Shown here: positions 8,373-14,486 of the stretch, piece after piece | Layout of the letters: each line of letters begins with the position of its first letter | Position numbering within the stretch: the stretch's first letter is position 1 | From: Clostridia bacterium | GTDB taxonomy: Bacteria; Bacillota; Clostridia; Oscillospirales; CAG-272 | Assembly: GCA_024404655.1 (NCBI GenBank) | Contig: JAKSPR010000022.1 | Span: forward strand, 1-15,854 | Reading direction: 5' to 3' | Length of the DNA: 15,854 nt | Translations under genes and position numbers: made by a program | The notes under the pieces: generated by a model | What the model saw: the letters and a program-made list of their open reading frames with translations, nothing else | Database searches by the model: none | What the model was told of the DNA's origin: nothing

Positions 8373-8401
8373 ATTATAGAGGACAATGCCTGTTTTGTCA
8401 A
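8373..8401 (-). promoter_or_regulatory. Perfect consensus promoter of the solute-binding protein pair
   Basis: On the minus strand TTGACA (8396-8401), exactly 17 nt, then TATAAT (8373-8378). The -35 overlaps the stop codon of the putative small ORF at 8398-8632. The leader is about 40 nt. In it the ribosome binding site is part of a short inverted repeat (GGAGATTCTCC on the minus strand), which may weakly mask it. Confidence 0.85.
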
Positions 8402-8632
8402 GGATATAGCGAAAGGTACTTTCTGCCCGGCTCCGCTTTCGGCTCCCGGGCAACAGTACGGAAATACCCGAAAATATACCTGATAAGCAGCATAAACCAA
8501 GAGAGGACGCCTATAAAGACTGCAAGGGCGACCGCAAAGCCCTTGTAGGTCACCCCACCGGGCCGGGAAACGATCCAAATCAGGCCGAGGGCAGAGATGC
8601 GGCTGAACTGCAGCGTCCCCCCGGCGGTACAT
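8398..8632 (-). pseudogene. Putative small membrane protein, frame broken at a G6 tract or with unclear start
   Basis: In the otherwise unexplained gap between the divergent genes, the minus strand encodes a protein-like stretch. It starts with FSRISALGLIWIVSRPGG, has a strong membrane helix (AVALAVFIGVLSWFMLLI), and ends in a basic tail before a stop at 8398. No ATG with a ribosome binding site lies in this frame. If the run of six G (minus strand, about 8617-8622) had one G fewer, an ATG at 8632 would open a continuous 77-aa protein beginning MYRRGTLQFSR. Possibilities are a frameshift mutation, an assembly or sequencing error in the homopolymer, a non-ATG start, or chance. I do not recognise a family. 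Its 5' part abuts the promoter of the divergent nucleoside hydrolase gene. It is listed as a pseudogene because the frame as given is not intact. Confidence 0.35.
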
Positions 8633-8656
8633 CGGCAAATAATTTTCCGAAAACTC

Positions 8657-8685
8657 TTGCAAAAACAGCGGCTATCGTGTATACT
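8657..8685 (+). promoter_or_regulatory. Promoter of the nucleoside hydrolase gene
   Basis: TTGCAA (8657-8662), 17 nt, TATACT (8680-8685). Just upstream, AATTTT (8641-8646) and GAAAAC (8649-8654) resemble the upstream block seen at the rpmH promoter and at the last promoter of the window. The leader is about 33 nt and ends in AAAGGAAGG. Confidence 0.75.
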
Positions 8686-8724
8686 GGAATACAAATAAAG
8701 TAAAGTAAAGGAAGGTATCCTCCC

Positions 8725-9639
8725 ATGACCGATATCGAACGCCTGAAAAATCTTGCAGTCCCCACGGGAACCGTTGACTGTGTTCTCGACACCGATACCT
8801 ATAACGAAATCGACGACCAGTTCGCCCTTTCCCTGATGATGAAGCACGAAAAGTGCAATGTCCGCGCCCTGTATGCCGCTCCCTTCTTCAATAATAATTC
8901 CACCTCTCCCGAGGACGGTATGGAGCGCAGCTATGACGAGATTCTCAACCTCCTGACTCTCATGGGCAATGAGGAAATGAAGAAGAACGTCTACCGCGGT
9001 TCCAAGACCTATCTCCCCGACGAGAAGACCCCCGTGGACAGCCCCGCTGCAAGACACCTCTGCGAGCTTGCCATGACCTACACCCAGGAGAAACCCCTCT
9101 ACGTCGTCGCCATCGGCGCTATCACCAACGTGGCTTCCGCGCTGCTGATGAAGCCGGAGATCGCGGACCGCATCGTCCTTGTATGGCTGGGCGGCCATGA
9201 TATCCACTGGCCCGATACCAAGGAGTTCAATCTGATTCAGGACGTCGCCGCTGCCCGCATCGTCTTCGGCTGCGGATGCCCCCTGGTTCAGCTCCCCTGC
9301 ATGGGCGTTGTCTCCGCCTTCTATACCACCAAGCCGGAGCTGGAATTCTGGCTGAAGGGCAAGAACCCCCTCTGCGACTACCTCTGCCAGCATACCATCG
9401 AAGAGGCAGAATCCTATGCCAAGGGCCGCGTCTGGAGCCGCGTCATCTGGGACGTTACCGCTGCTGCATGGCTGCTCAATGATAATAACCGCTTCATGCA
9501 GGCCGTCGTCGACCATGCTCCCATCCCCACCTATGACGGCAGATATGCCTTCAATGAGCACCGTCATCTGTTCCTCCGCGTGACCCATATCAACCGCGAT
9601 GCGCTGTTCGGCGAGCTGTTCCGCGTGCTTGCGCAGTGA
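8725..9639 (+). CDS. Nucleoside hydrolase (inosine-uridine preferring family)
   Basis: A 304-aa cytoplasmic enzyme of the IUNH superfamily, which cleaves the N-glycosidic bond of ribonucleosides to give free base and ribose. The calcium-binding N-terminal cluster is seen as DTDTYNEIDDQFAL (Asp22, Asp24, Asp30, Asp31). This is a spaced variant of the usual DTDPGIDDA, with two extra residues between the aspartates. A later VAIGAITNVASAL stretch and a C-terminal WDVTAAAWLL, which supplies the last metal-binding Asp, fit the family. The length is normal and no signal peptide is seen. The start is supported by AAAGGAAGG about 7 nt upstream. It is monocistronic, diverging from the solute-binding protein genes. 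Whether it is specific for purine or pyrimidine nucleosides, or acts on another riboside, cannot be read from the sequence. Confidence 0.9.
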   Translation: MTDIERLKNLAVPTGTVDCVLDTDTYNEIDDQFALSLMMKHEKCNVRALYAAPFFNNNSTSPEDGMERSYDEILNLLTLMGNEEMKKNVYRGSKTYLPDEKTPVDSPAARHLCELAMTYTQEKPLYVVAIGAITNVASALLMKPEIADRIVLVWLGGHDIHWPDTKEFNLIQDVAAARIVFGCGCPLVQLPCMGVVSAFYTTKPELEFWLKGKNPLCDYLCQHTIEEAESYAKGRVWSRVIWDVTAAAWLLNDNNRFMQAVVDHAPIPTYDGRYAFNEHRHLFLRVTHINRDALFGELFRVLAQ

Positions 9640-9656
9640 TTTTTACGGAATTTTTT

Positions 9657-9693
9657 GAAATTTTCTAAAAAAATCTCCGGAAATTTTAGAAAA
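9657..9693 (+). promoter_or_regulatory. AT-rich upstream element with repeats before the rpmH promoter
   Basis: GAAATTTT occurs twice 23 nt apart (9657-9664 and 9680-9687). TTTTCTAAAA (9661-9670) and TTTTAGAAAA (9684-9693) form a perfect 10-bp inverted repeat. The second half runs into AACCCC and the -35. It may be an UP element or regulator site, and the inverted repeat could weakly terminate the preceding gene, although no proper U-tail follows it. The same block recurs at 15783-15806. Confidence 0.55.
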
Positions 9694-9697
9694 CCCC

Positions 9698-9727
9698 TTG
9701 ACACGGACCTATGAAAACGTGTATAAT
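9698..9727 (+). promoter_or_regulatory. Promoter of the rpmH-rnpA-yidD-yidC-jag cluster
   Basis: A perfect TTGACA (9698-9703), 18 nt, and a perfect TATAAT (9722-9727). The predicted start is near 9734, giving an unusually long rpmH leader of roughly 98 nt that opens with the hairpin at 9730-9768. Confidence 0.88.
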
Positions 9728-9729
9728 AT

Positions 9730-9768
9730 ATGATGCCGTATGGTGTAAAACCCCGGGTGCGGCATCAT
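9730..9768 (+). promoter_or_regulatory. Hairpin at the 5' end of the rpmH leader
   Basis: ATGATGCCG (9730-9738) is perfectly complementary to CGGCATCAT (9760-9768), with a 21-nt loop. Transcription probably starts inside the left arm, so the first bases may be missing from the RNA. It is not followed by a U-run. It could protect the 5' end or take part in control of ribosomal protein synthesis; neither is shown. Confidence 0.5.
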
Positions 9769-9831
9769 GATAACGTAAAAAAATGAAAAGATAGAGATTT
9801 CAATGCCTATCGTTTGAGGAGGTGCAACCGC

Positions 9832-9966
9832 ATGAAGAGAACATATCAGCCTAAGAAGCGCCAGAGAAAAGTCGAACACGGCTTCAGAAAGAGAATGGCT
9901 ACTGCCAACGGCAGAAAGGTCCTGAAGAGAAGACGTGCAAAGGGCAGAGCAAGACTGACCTATTGA
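9832..9966 (+). CDS. rpmH: 50S ribosomal protein L34
   Basis: A 44-aa, very basic protein of the large ribosomal subunit. It begins with the near-invariant [12 protein letters not shown], contains [16 protein letters not shown], and ends RLTY, where many homologues end in an Ala/Ser-rich tail. The length is normal (usually 44-47). The ribosome binding site GAGGAGGTG, almost fully complementary to the 16S rRNA tail, lies 7 nt upstream of the ATG. It leads the conserved cluster rpmH-rnpA-yidD-yidC-jag. In most Bacillota dnaA lies close by upstream, but here the preceding gene is a nucleoside hydrolase. Identification is essentially certain. Confidence 0.98.
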   Translation: MKRTYQPKKRQRKVEHGFRKRMATANGRKVLKRRRAKGRARLTY

Positions 9967-9972
9967 TCCACT

Positions 9973-10015
9973 CTATGAAAAAAGCCTGTGCCGTAAGTCA
10001 TAGGCTTTCCTTTTT
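9973..10015 (+). terminator. Attenuator-like terminator between rpmH and rnpA
   Basis: AAAGCCT (9981-9987) pairs with AGGCTTT (10002-10008), followed by CC and TTTTT. An overlapping alternative stem, CTATGA (9973-9978) with TCATAG (9998-10003), shares two bases of the right arm, so the two folds compete at the base of the hairpin. Because rnpA has no obvious separate promoter, this is best read as a partial terminator that lowers rnpA and yidC expression relative to rpmH. Confidence 0.65.
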
Positions 10016-10016
10016 A

Positions 10017-10058
10017 TTATCGGGAAATTTCTGCGTCATGACGGAGTTTTCCCGGTAA
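10017..10058 (+). promoter_or_regulatory. Long hairpin upstream of the rnpA ribosome binding site
   Basis: TTATCGGGAAA (10017-10027) pairs with TTTCCCGGTAA (10048-10058), 11 bp with one G-U pair. Inside it CT, CGT and ACG, AG form a continuing imperfect stem. No U-run follows, and the rnpA ribosome binding site (GAAAGGAA) begins about 5 nt downstream. It is a candidate RNase processing or mRNA-stability element (inference). Confidence 0.5.
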
Positions 10059-10081
10059 CAAAGAAAGGAACGGTCAAACAC

Positions 10082-10504
10082 ATGAAGTATGTTGCCATCG
10101 GTGAAAACCATCTGTATCAGAAGGCGTATACCAGAGGCGCAAAGGCAGGAGCGAGAACTGTCGTCGTTTACTGCCTGCGGGATTATGCCGCTGCAAGACT
10201 GCAGAAGGCCAATCCCGAAAAAAAGAAGCTCAACCGTATCGGACTCACGGTCACAAAGAAGATCGGCGGCGCGGTGACGCGCTCAAGAGTCAAGCGGATT
10301 CTGCGTGAGGGTTACAGGCAGGTCGAAAAGAATACCCCCATCAAAAAGGGATTTTTGATCGTCCTTGTCGCCCGCGATGCGGCTGTGAAGGCCAAGTCGC
10401 AGGACATCGCGGCGGATCTTGCTTACGCCATGCGTAAGCTGGGAATGCTGGAAGGCATGCCGTTCCCGCCGAAGCAGCCGAAACCCGGCGCAAACGGCAG
10501 ATGA
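10082..10504 (+). CDS. rnpA: Ribonuclease P protein component
   Basis: A 140-aa basic protein that binds RNase P RNA and helps it cleave the 5' leader from precursor tRNAs. The conserved RNR-type helix is present in the form AVTRSRVKRILREGYRQ (about residues 64-80), after a LNRIGLTVTKKIGG strand. A GFLIVLVARDAAV segment follows, as in the family. It is slightly longer than the usual 110-120 aa because of a Pro/Lys-rich tail (PFPPKQPKPGANGR) that is probably disordered. GAAAGGAA lies about 10 nt upstream. It overlaps the next gene by four bases (ATGA), the usual arrangement with yidD, so the two are translationally coupled. Confidence 0.96.
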   Translation: MKYVAIGENHLYQKAYTRGAKAGARTVVVYCLRDYAAARLQKANPEKKKLNRIGLTVTKKIGGAVTRSRVKRILREGYRQVEKNTPIKKGFLIVLVARDAAVKAKSQDIAADLAYAMRKLGMLEGMPFPPKQPKPGANGR

Positions 10505-10836
10505 GCAGACAGTATGCAGAGCGGCTCCGCAGGATCATCACCCTGCCTCCCGTTCTTGCGATCCGGTTCTATCAGAAATATCTTTCACCGCTGAAAGGGA
10601 AACCCACCTGCAGGTTCTGGCCGTCCTGCTCTCATTATGCAGTCAAGGCATACAGGGAATGGGGGTTGATCAGCGGTACCGTATTGACGGTGTGGCGCAT
10701 TCTGCGCTGCAATCCGTTCTGCAAAGGCGGTATTGATCCCGTCCCGCCGGGGTACGGGCATCCGAAACGCAGAAAAAAAGAGGATTTCGATCCGCGACCC
10801 GAACTATCATCCGATTGGTTCCGATGGCTGTCGTGA
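10501..10836 (+). CDS. yidD: Membrane protein insertion efficiency factor YidD
   Basis: A 111-aa protein of the YidD (UPF0161) family, thought to lie at the inner face of the membrane and assist insertion of proteins by YidC. The signature is intact: CRFWPSCSHYAVKA (residues about 37-50), then VWRILRCNPFCKGGIDPVP, with the family cysteines. An N-terminal amphipathic segment RIITLPPVLAIRFYQKYLSP matches the family. A charged tail of about 30 residues after DPVP is longer than in many homologues. Its start codon overlaps the rnpA stop, and it lacks a strong ribosome binding site of its own, which fits coupled translation. yidC follows after about 106 nt. Confidence 0.96.
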   Translation: MSRQYAERLRRIITLPPVLAIRFYQKYLSPLKGKPTCRFWPSCSHYAVKAYREWGLISGTVLTVWRILRCNPFCKGGIDPVPPGYGHPKRRKKEDFDPRPELSSDWFRWLS

Positions 10837-10942
10837 CCCCGAGGCCCGGGGCAGAGCTGCCGCAGCGGGACCGTCCTGTTCCGAAAGAAAGGAAGTGCGC
10901 CGTGTGCTTTCCCGATGAAAGCCGCGCGTGCCCGGAAATCCG
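10837..10942 (+). promoter_or_regulatory. yidC leader with hairpin and a strong ribosome binding site not aimed at yidC
   Basis: A CCCCG/CGGGG hairpin (10837-10841 with 10847-10851) follows the yidD stop immediately. The only strong Shine-Dalgarno-like site, AAAGGAAG (10888-10895), is nearly 50 nt before the yidC ATG. It lies 8 nt before a GTG at 10902 that opens a 20-codon frame overlapping the yidC start and ending at 10964. The yidC ATG itself has only a weak GGAAA. A coupled leader peptide is possible but unproven. Confidence 0.35.
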
Positions 10943-12118
10943 ATGTCCAGCTTATTCAATTTAATCAACATCCCGTTCAGCTATGTGATCCGGTTCTTCT
11001 ATTCGCTTACGAATAACTACATGCTGGCGCTGCTCGGCTTTGCGATCGTTGTCAAGATCGTACTGTTCCCGCTCGGCATCAAGTCCCAGAAGAACATGGT
11101 GAAACAGGCTGCGCTCCGCCCGCGCGAAATGGCGATCCGCAATAAGTACGCGGGCAGAAATGACCAGAAGACACAGCAGAAGTGTCAGCAGGAGGTCATG
11201 GAGCTTTACCAGTCCGAGAACTATAACGTCGCGTCCGGCTGCCTGCCGATGATCATCCAGCTGCTCGTCATCATGGCGATCTACCAGATCGTCTACGGCC
11301 CGCTGACCTACCTCTGTTCCATGTCTGCGGACTGCTTAAACTATGTCAAGGAAGCCGTGATGTATCTCAAGGATACCACCGTCGCCCTTGACGCAATCCC
11401 GAAGTTTATCGGCAATGAGATTCAGCTGCTCAGCCAGATCAACGAAAGCGGCGTTTCCGCTGTTCTTGAGGCGATGCAGACCATTGGCCGTGCAGGTGCT
11501 GATCAGATCGCGGAAGCAACGAGAATCCTTGGCGACCTGCCGGATCTGACCTTCTTCGGTGCTGACCTGTCCCAGACACCCACCGTCGCCCTCAATGTCC
11601 TGATCCTCATCCCGATTCTGAACCTTGTCTCCACATGGGGTACCACGAAGATCACAAGAAAGCTCTCCTATCAGGCTCCCCAGCAGCAGGCGGATTCTTC
11701 CATGAAGATCATGGAATACGCAATGCCGCTGATGATCTTCTACATGGCATTCCGTCTGCCCGCAGCCCTCGGTCTTTACTGGATCTTCCAGAACCTGCTG
11801 GGTATCGTGCAGCAGTTTATCCTTTCCAAGATGTATCCGTATCCCACCTTCACAGAGGAAGAACTGAAGGCGGCAGAGAAGGAACTCTCCGGCAAGGCAA
11901 AGCGCGAGGCGCCCGCAAAGGCATCCTCCGGCGAGAAGAAGGAAGTACGGTCTCTGCATCACATTGATGATGAGGACTATGAGCCTGCAAAGAAGAACGG
12001 CGGTGCAAAGAAGTCTGCGCCCACCCGTTACGACGTCGAGGACGAGCCCGAAGCAAAGCCCGCAGAGGAGACGCCCGATTCAAATTCCGGTATCGAAAAA
12101 GCGCCCCTCAAGAAATGA
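10943..12118 (+). CDS. yidC: Membrane protein insertase YidC/Oxa1
   Basis: A 391-aa integral membrane insertase of the YidC/Oxa1/Alb3 family, which places proteins in the membrane alone or with SecYEG. The start MSSLFNLINIPFSYVIRF is preferred over a GTG at 10928 because homologues begin at this helix. The first core helix, LLGFAIVVKIVLFPLGIKSQK, carries Lys38 where many YidC proteins have the groove arginine; Lys is common in clostridial relatives (from memory). The cytoplasmic hairpin (REMAIRNKYAGRNDQKTQQK), the GCLPMIIQLLVIMAIYQIVY helix, a DLTFFGADLSQTP loop and the late LPAALGLYWIFQNLLGIVQQF helix all fit. There is no clear lipobox, unlike Bacillus SpoIIIJ. The charged C-terminal tail of about 85 residues (Lys/Glu/Ala-rich) may contact ribosomes. 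jag follows 35 nt downstream. Confidence 0.95.
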   Translation: MSSLFNLINIPFSYVIRFFYSLTNNYMLALLGFAIVVKIVLFPLGIKSQKNMVKQAALRPREMAIRNKYAGRNDQKTQQKCQQEVMELYQSENYNVASGCLPMIIQLLVIMAIYQIVYGPLTYLCSMSADCLNYVKEAVMYLKDTTVALDAIPKFIGNEIQLLSQINESGVSAVLEAMQTIGRAGADQIAEATRILGDLPDLTFFGADLSQTPTVALNVLILIPILNLVSTWGTTKITRKLSYQAPQQQADSSMKIMEYAMPLMIFYMAFRLPAALGLYWIFQNLLGIVQQFILSKMYPYPTFTEEELKAAEKELSGKAKREAPAKASSGEKKEVRSLHHIDDEDYEPAKKNGGAKKSAPTRYDVEDEPEAKPAEETPDSNSGIEKAPLKK

Positions 12119-12153
12119 ACTTATAAGTAAATATTAAGGACGAAACAACCATA

Positions 12154-13458
12154 ATGAAAAAGGAAGTTATCATTCAGGCAAAAACCGTCGAAGCGGCTGT
12201 TGCGGAAGGCGCAGCAAAGCTCGGCGCGGATGCCGCAGCTGTAACCTATCAGGTTCTGGAAGCTCCGAAAAAGGGTCTGTTCGGCATCGGTGCCGCACCC
12301 GCAAAGGTTTCCGTTTCCTATGAGGAAAAGCCGGAGGATATCGCTCTGTCCTTCGTCAAGAATCTGATCGCAGATATGGAACTGGAAGCAGAGGCCTCCG
12401 TTTCCGTCGGTGCTGACGGAGAGCAGGTCATTTCCGTTTCCGGTACCAATGCAGGCGTTCTGATCGGCCATCACGGCGACACGCTGGATGCACTGCAGTA
12501 CCTTGTCAATCTCGCTGCCAACCGCGGTGAGGATGACGACAACAAGTACAAGAAGATCACCGTTGACGTGGAGAACTACCGCGGCAAGCGCGAGGATACT
12601 CTCCGTCAGCTGGCAAACCGCATGGCTGCCAAGGTCATCAAGTACAAGAAGAGCATGACGCTGGAACCCATGAATCCCTACGAGAGACGCATCATCCATT
12701 CTGAAATTCAGAATATCGAGGGCGTTTCCACCAACTCCATCGGTACCGAGAACAACCGCCGCATCGTGATCTATCTGGTCAACGAGGACGGTACCGCCGC
12801 AACCCCCGCAGACGGCAGAAATCCTGACCGTCAGAACGGCGACCGCCGCAGAAACGGCGGAAAGAACGGCGGCAGAAACAACGGCAGACGCGGCGACAAG
12901 CCCGCATCCGCAGAAGCGGCTGAAGCCGAAGATACTGCATCCGAGACCGTCGCTGCAGAAAACGCAGAGCCCGCAGCCGAGAAGCGCGAAAGAGCTCCGA
13001 GACGCGACGGCGACCGCCGTAATGGCGGTGACAGAAACGGCGACAGACGCGGCAGAGGCGGACGCGGCGGCAGAGGCGGAGACCGCGGTGACCGCGCACC
13101 CAAGCGCCCCGCAGATATGCCTCCCACCCATGTCACGCTGGTTGAACTCCCCGACGGCACCAAGCCCGTTCCCGGTGAGGAACTGCCCAAGCAGGACACC
13201 GCTGAAACCACTTCCGCCAAGAAGCCCTACTATGTACGTCCCCGCAATGCCTCCACCCGCATTCCGGCAGGTACCCAGCGCACCTACCAGAAGCCTGTGA
13301 AGAAGGACAGCGTGGAAAGCTACTTCTTCGATCTGGAGAACAGCAACAAGGGTCTCCACCGTGAGAAGGAAGAACCCTCCGATATCGCAAAGGCCTGCGG
13401 CATTTACGATGATCCGGTCGAGGAAACTCCCGCATCCACGGAAGGCAATAAGGAATAA
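12154..13458 (+). CDS. jag: RNA-binding protein Jag/KhpB with a long Arg-Gly-rich tail
   Basis: A 434-aa cytoplasmic RNA-binding protein. Domains in order: Jag_N (about residues 1-50, with KKGLFGIGAAPAKV), a KH domain (about 60-140, with the GHHGDTLDALQYLVN GxxG-type loop), and R3H (about 145-210, with NPYERRIIHSEIQ). Typical family length is about 200-270 aa. Here about 220 extra residues follow: an Arg/Gly/Asn-rich stretch with GRGGRGGRGG near residue 306, an acidic Ala/Glu-rich block between two such stretches, a PPTHVTLVELPDG segment, and a conserved-looking end with SVESYFFDLENSN. RGG-like tails usually add non-specific RNA binding (inference). The start has AAGGA about 13 nt upstream, rather far. 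It is the last gene of the rpmH cluster; mnmE/mnmG, which often follow, are absent. Confidence 0.94.
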   Translation: MKKEVIIQAKTVEAAVAEGAAKLGADAAAVTYQVLEAPKKGLFGIGAAPAKVSVSYEEKPEDIALSFVKNLIADMELEAEASVSVGADGEQVISVSGTNAGVLIGHHGDTLDALQYLVNLAANRGEDDDNKYKKITVDVENYRGKREDTLRQLANRMAAKVIKYKKSMTLEPMNPYERRIIHSEIQNIEGVSTNSIGTENNRRIVIYLVNEDGTAATPADGRNPDRQNGDRRRNGGKNGGRNNGRRGDKPASAEAAEAEDTASETVAAENAEPAAEKRERAPRRDGDRRNGGDRNGDRRGRGGRGGRGGDRGDRAPKRPADMPPTHVTLVELPDGTKPVPGEELPKQDTAETTSAKKPYYVRPRNASTRIPAGTQRTYQKPVKKDSVESYFFDLENSNKGLHREKEEPSDIAKACGIYDDPVEETPASTEGNKE

Positions 13459-13476
13459 GATCCGAATACCCCATCC

Positions 13477-13510
13477 GACACCCGGTTTTATGACCGGGTG
13501 TCGTTTTTTA
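13477..13510 (+). terminator. Intrinsic terminator after jag
   Basis: GACACCCGGT (13477-13486) pairs perfectly with ACCGGGTGTC (13493-13502) across a 6-nt loop, followed by GTTTTTTA. A strong rho-independent terminator that closes the rpmH-jag transcription unit. Confidence 0.95.
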
Positions 13511-13544
13511 TGAATGACAATTCCGTGTTTTTTTCTCTGTGCTA

Positions 13545-13573
13545 TTGCAATCCGTCCCGGTTTGCGGTAAAAT
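13545..13573 (+). promoter_or_regulatory. Promoter of the phosphoesterase/MBL operon
   Basis: TTGCAA (13545-13550), 17 nt, TAAAAT (13568-13573). An in-frame upstream start at 13539 lies inside this promoter. The first usable start downstream of it is therefore the ATG at 13605 with GAGGAA (13591-13596). Confidence 0.7.
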
Positions 13574-13604
13574 GAAGAAAAAGCAAATCGGAGGAACCCG
13601 GACT

Positions 13605-14471
13605 ATGAAACCACTGACGATTCTGAAAACGGAAATTCATATCGGCATCGAGCACCCCTTCCGTGTGCTGCACATCACAGACTCCCATATTTCCCTGTGG
13701 GATGAATATGACGCGGCGGAAGACAAAGATAAACCCGGCCTTGCCATCGCACGCCGCAGAGCGTTTGACAACGGCGAGGACGGCGCAACGGAATATTATT
13801 ATGAAGAAGCACTCGCTTACGCAAAGCGGGAAAATCTCCCCATCGTCCATACGGGCGACCTGGTGGATTTCCTCTCCCACGCCAATTTTGCATATATGGA
13901 TAAGACCCTCGGCCGGATGGATTATTTCTATGCCGCAGGCAATCACGATTTCTGCCATTTCGTCGGACGCGCGACCGAGGACTACGCCTATAAATGGAAG
14001 AATATCAAGATCGCGGCACCCCATGTGAAGCAGAATCTGTATTTTGCTTCCGAGGTCAGAAACGGCGTCAATTTCGTCGCCATGGACGATACCTATTATC
14101 TGCTCACCGACGGTCAGACGGAGCTGCTCCGCGCAGAGGCCGCCAAGGGTCTGCCCATCATATTGTTCATGCACGTGCCGCTGTATTCCAAGGATTATGC
14201 GGAAGTGGAACTGAAAGAGAATCCCTGTGCTTATCTCACCGGCGCACCAAAGGAACTCTGTGATACCTATCCGGAGGACAGACGCTTACAGCAGACCCCG
14301 GATGAGGCAACTCTGCGCTGCATCGACTATATCAAATCCGAACCGCTCATCAAGGCGCTGGTGGTCGGTCATACCCACAGAAACTATGAGGCACCGCTGG
14401 ATAACGGCGTCATGCAGATCACGACCCACGGCAGTTTCGCAGGCTATGTCCGCGAACTCATCATTACATAA
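13605..14471 (+). CDS. Calcineurin-like metallophosphoesterase
   Basis: A 288-aa cytoplasmic two-metal phosphoesterase. All canonical blocks are visible in order: D-S-H (Asp26, His28), GDLVD, GNHD, the lone His in LFMHVPLY, and GHTH near the C-terminus. The start at 13605 is chosen over an earlier in-frame codon because the promoter at 13545-13573 overlaps the longer version and GAGGAA lies 8 nt before this ATG. The N-terminal insert between the first two blocks (residues about 31-80, Asp/Glu-rich) is long. Such enzymes act on phosphodiesters or phosphomonoesters; the substrate is not deducible. It is co-transcribed with the MBL-fold hydrolase 15 nt downstream, suggesting linked reactions on one phosphorylated compound (inference). 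Confidence 0.88.
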   Translation: MKPLTILKTEIHIGIEHPFRVLHITDSHISLWDEYDAAEDKDKPGLAIARRRAFDNGEDGATEYYYEEALAYAKRENLPIVHTGDLVDFLSHANFAYMDKTLGRMDYFYAAGNHDFCHFVGRATEDYAYKWKNIKIAAPHVKQNLYFASEVRNGVNFVAMDDTYYLLTDGQTELLRAEAAKGLPIILFMHVPLYSKDYAEVELKENPCAYLTGAPKELCDTYPEDRRLQQTPDEATLRCIDYIKSEPLIKALVVGHTHRNYEAPLDNGVMQITTHGSFAGYVRELIIT

Positions 14472-14486
14472 GAGGAGGATTTCCCG

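Noticed and set aside
8640..8747. Hydrophobic minus-strand peptide starting MGGYLPLLYFICIPVY
   Set aside because: It is the reverse complement of the nucleoside hydrolase promoter and ribosome binding site. Poly-pyrimidine sequence there gives Leu/Phe/Tyr codons by chance.
8633..9588. Minus-strand open frame covering the nucleoside hydrolase gene
   Set aside because: It is antisense to a clear enzyme gene. Only its last part, beyond the hydrolase start (8398-8632), looks protein-like and is reported separately.
12121..13359. Long minus-strand open frame (412 codons)
   Set aside because: It is antisense to jag. Its Ala/Ser/Val/Cys-rich repeats mirror the Arg/Gly/Ala-rich tail of Jag, and it has no ribosome binding site.
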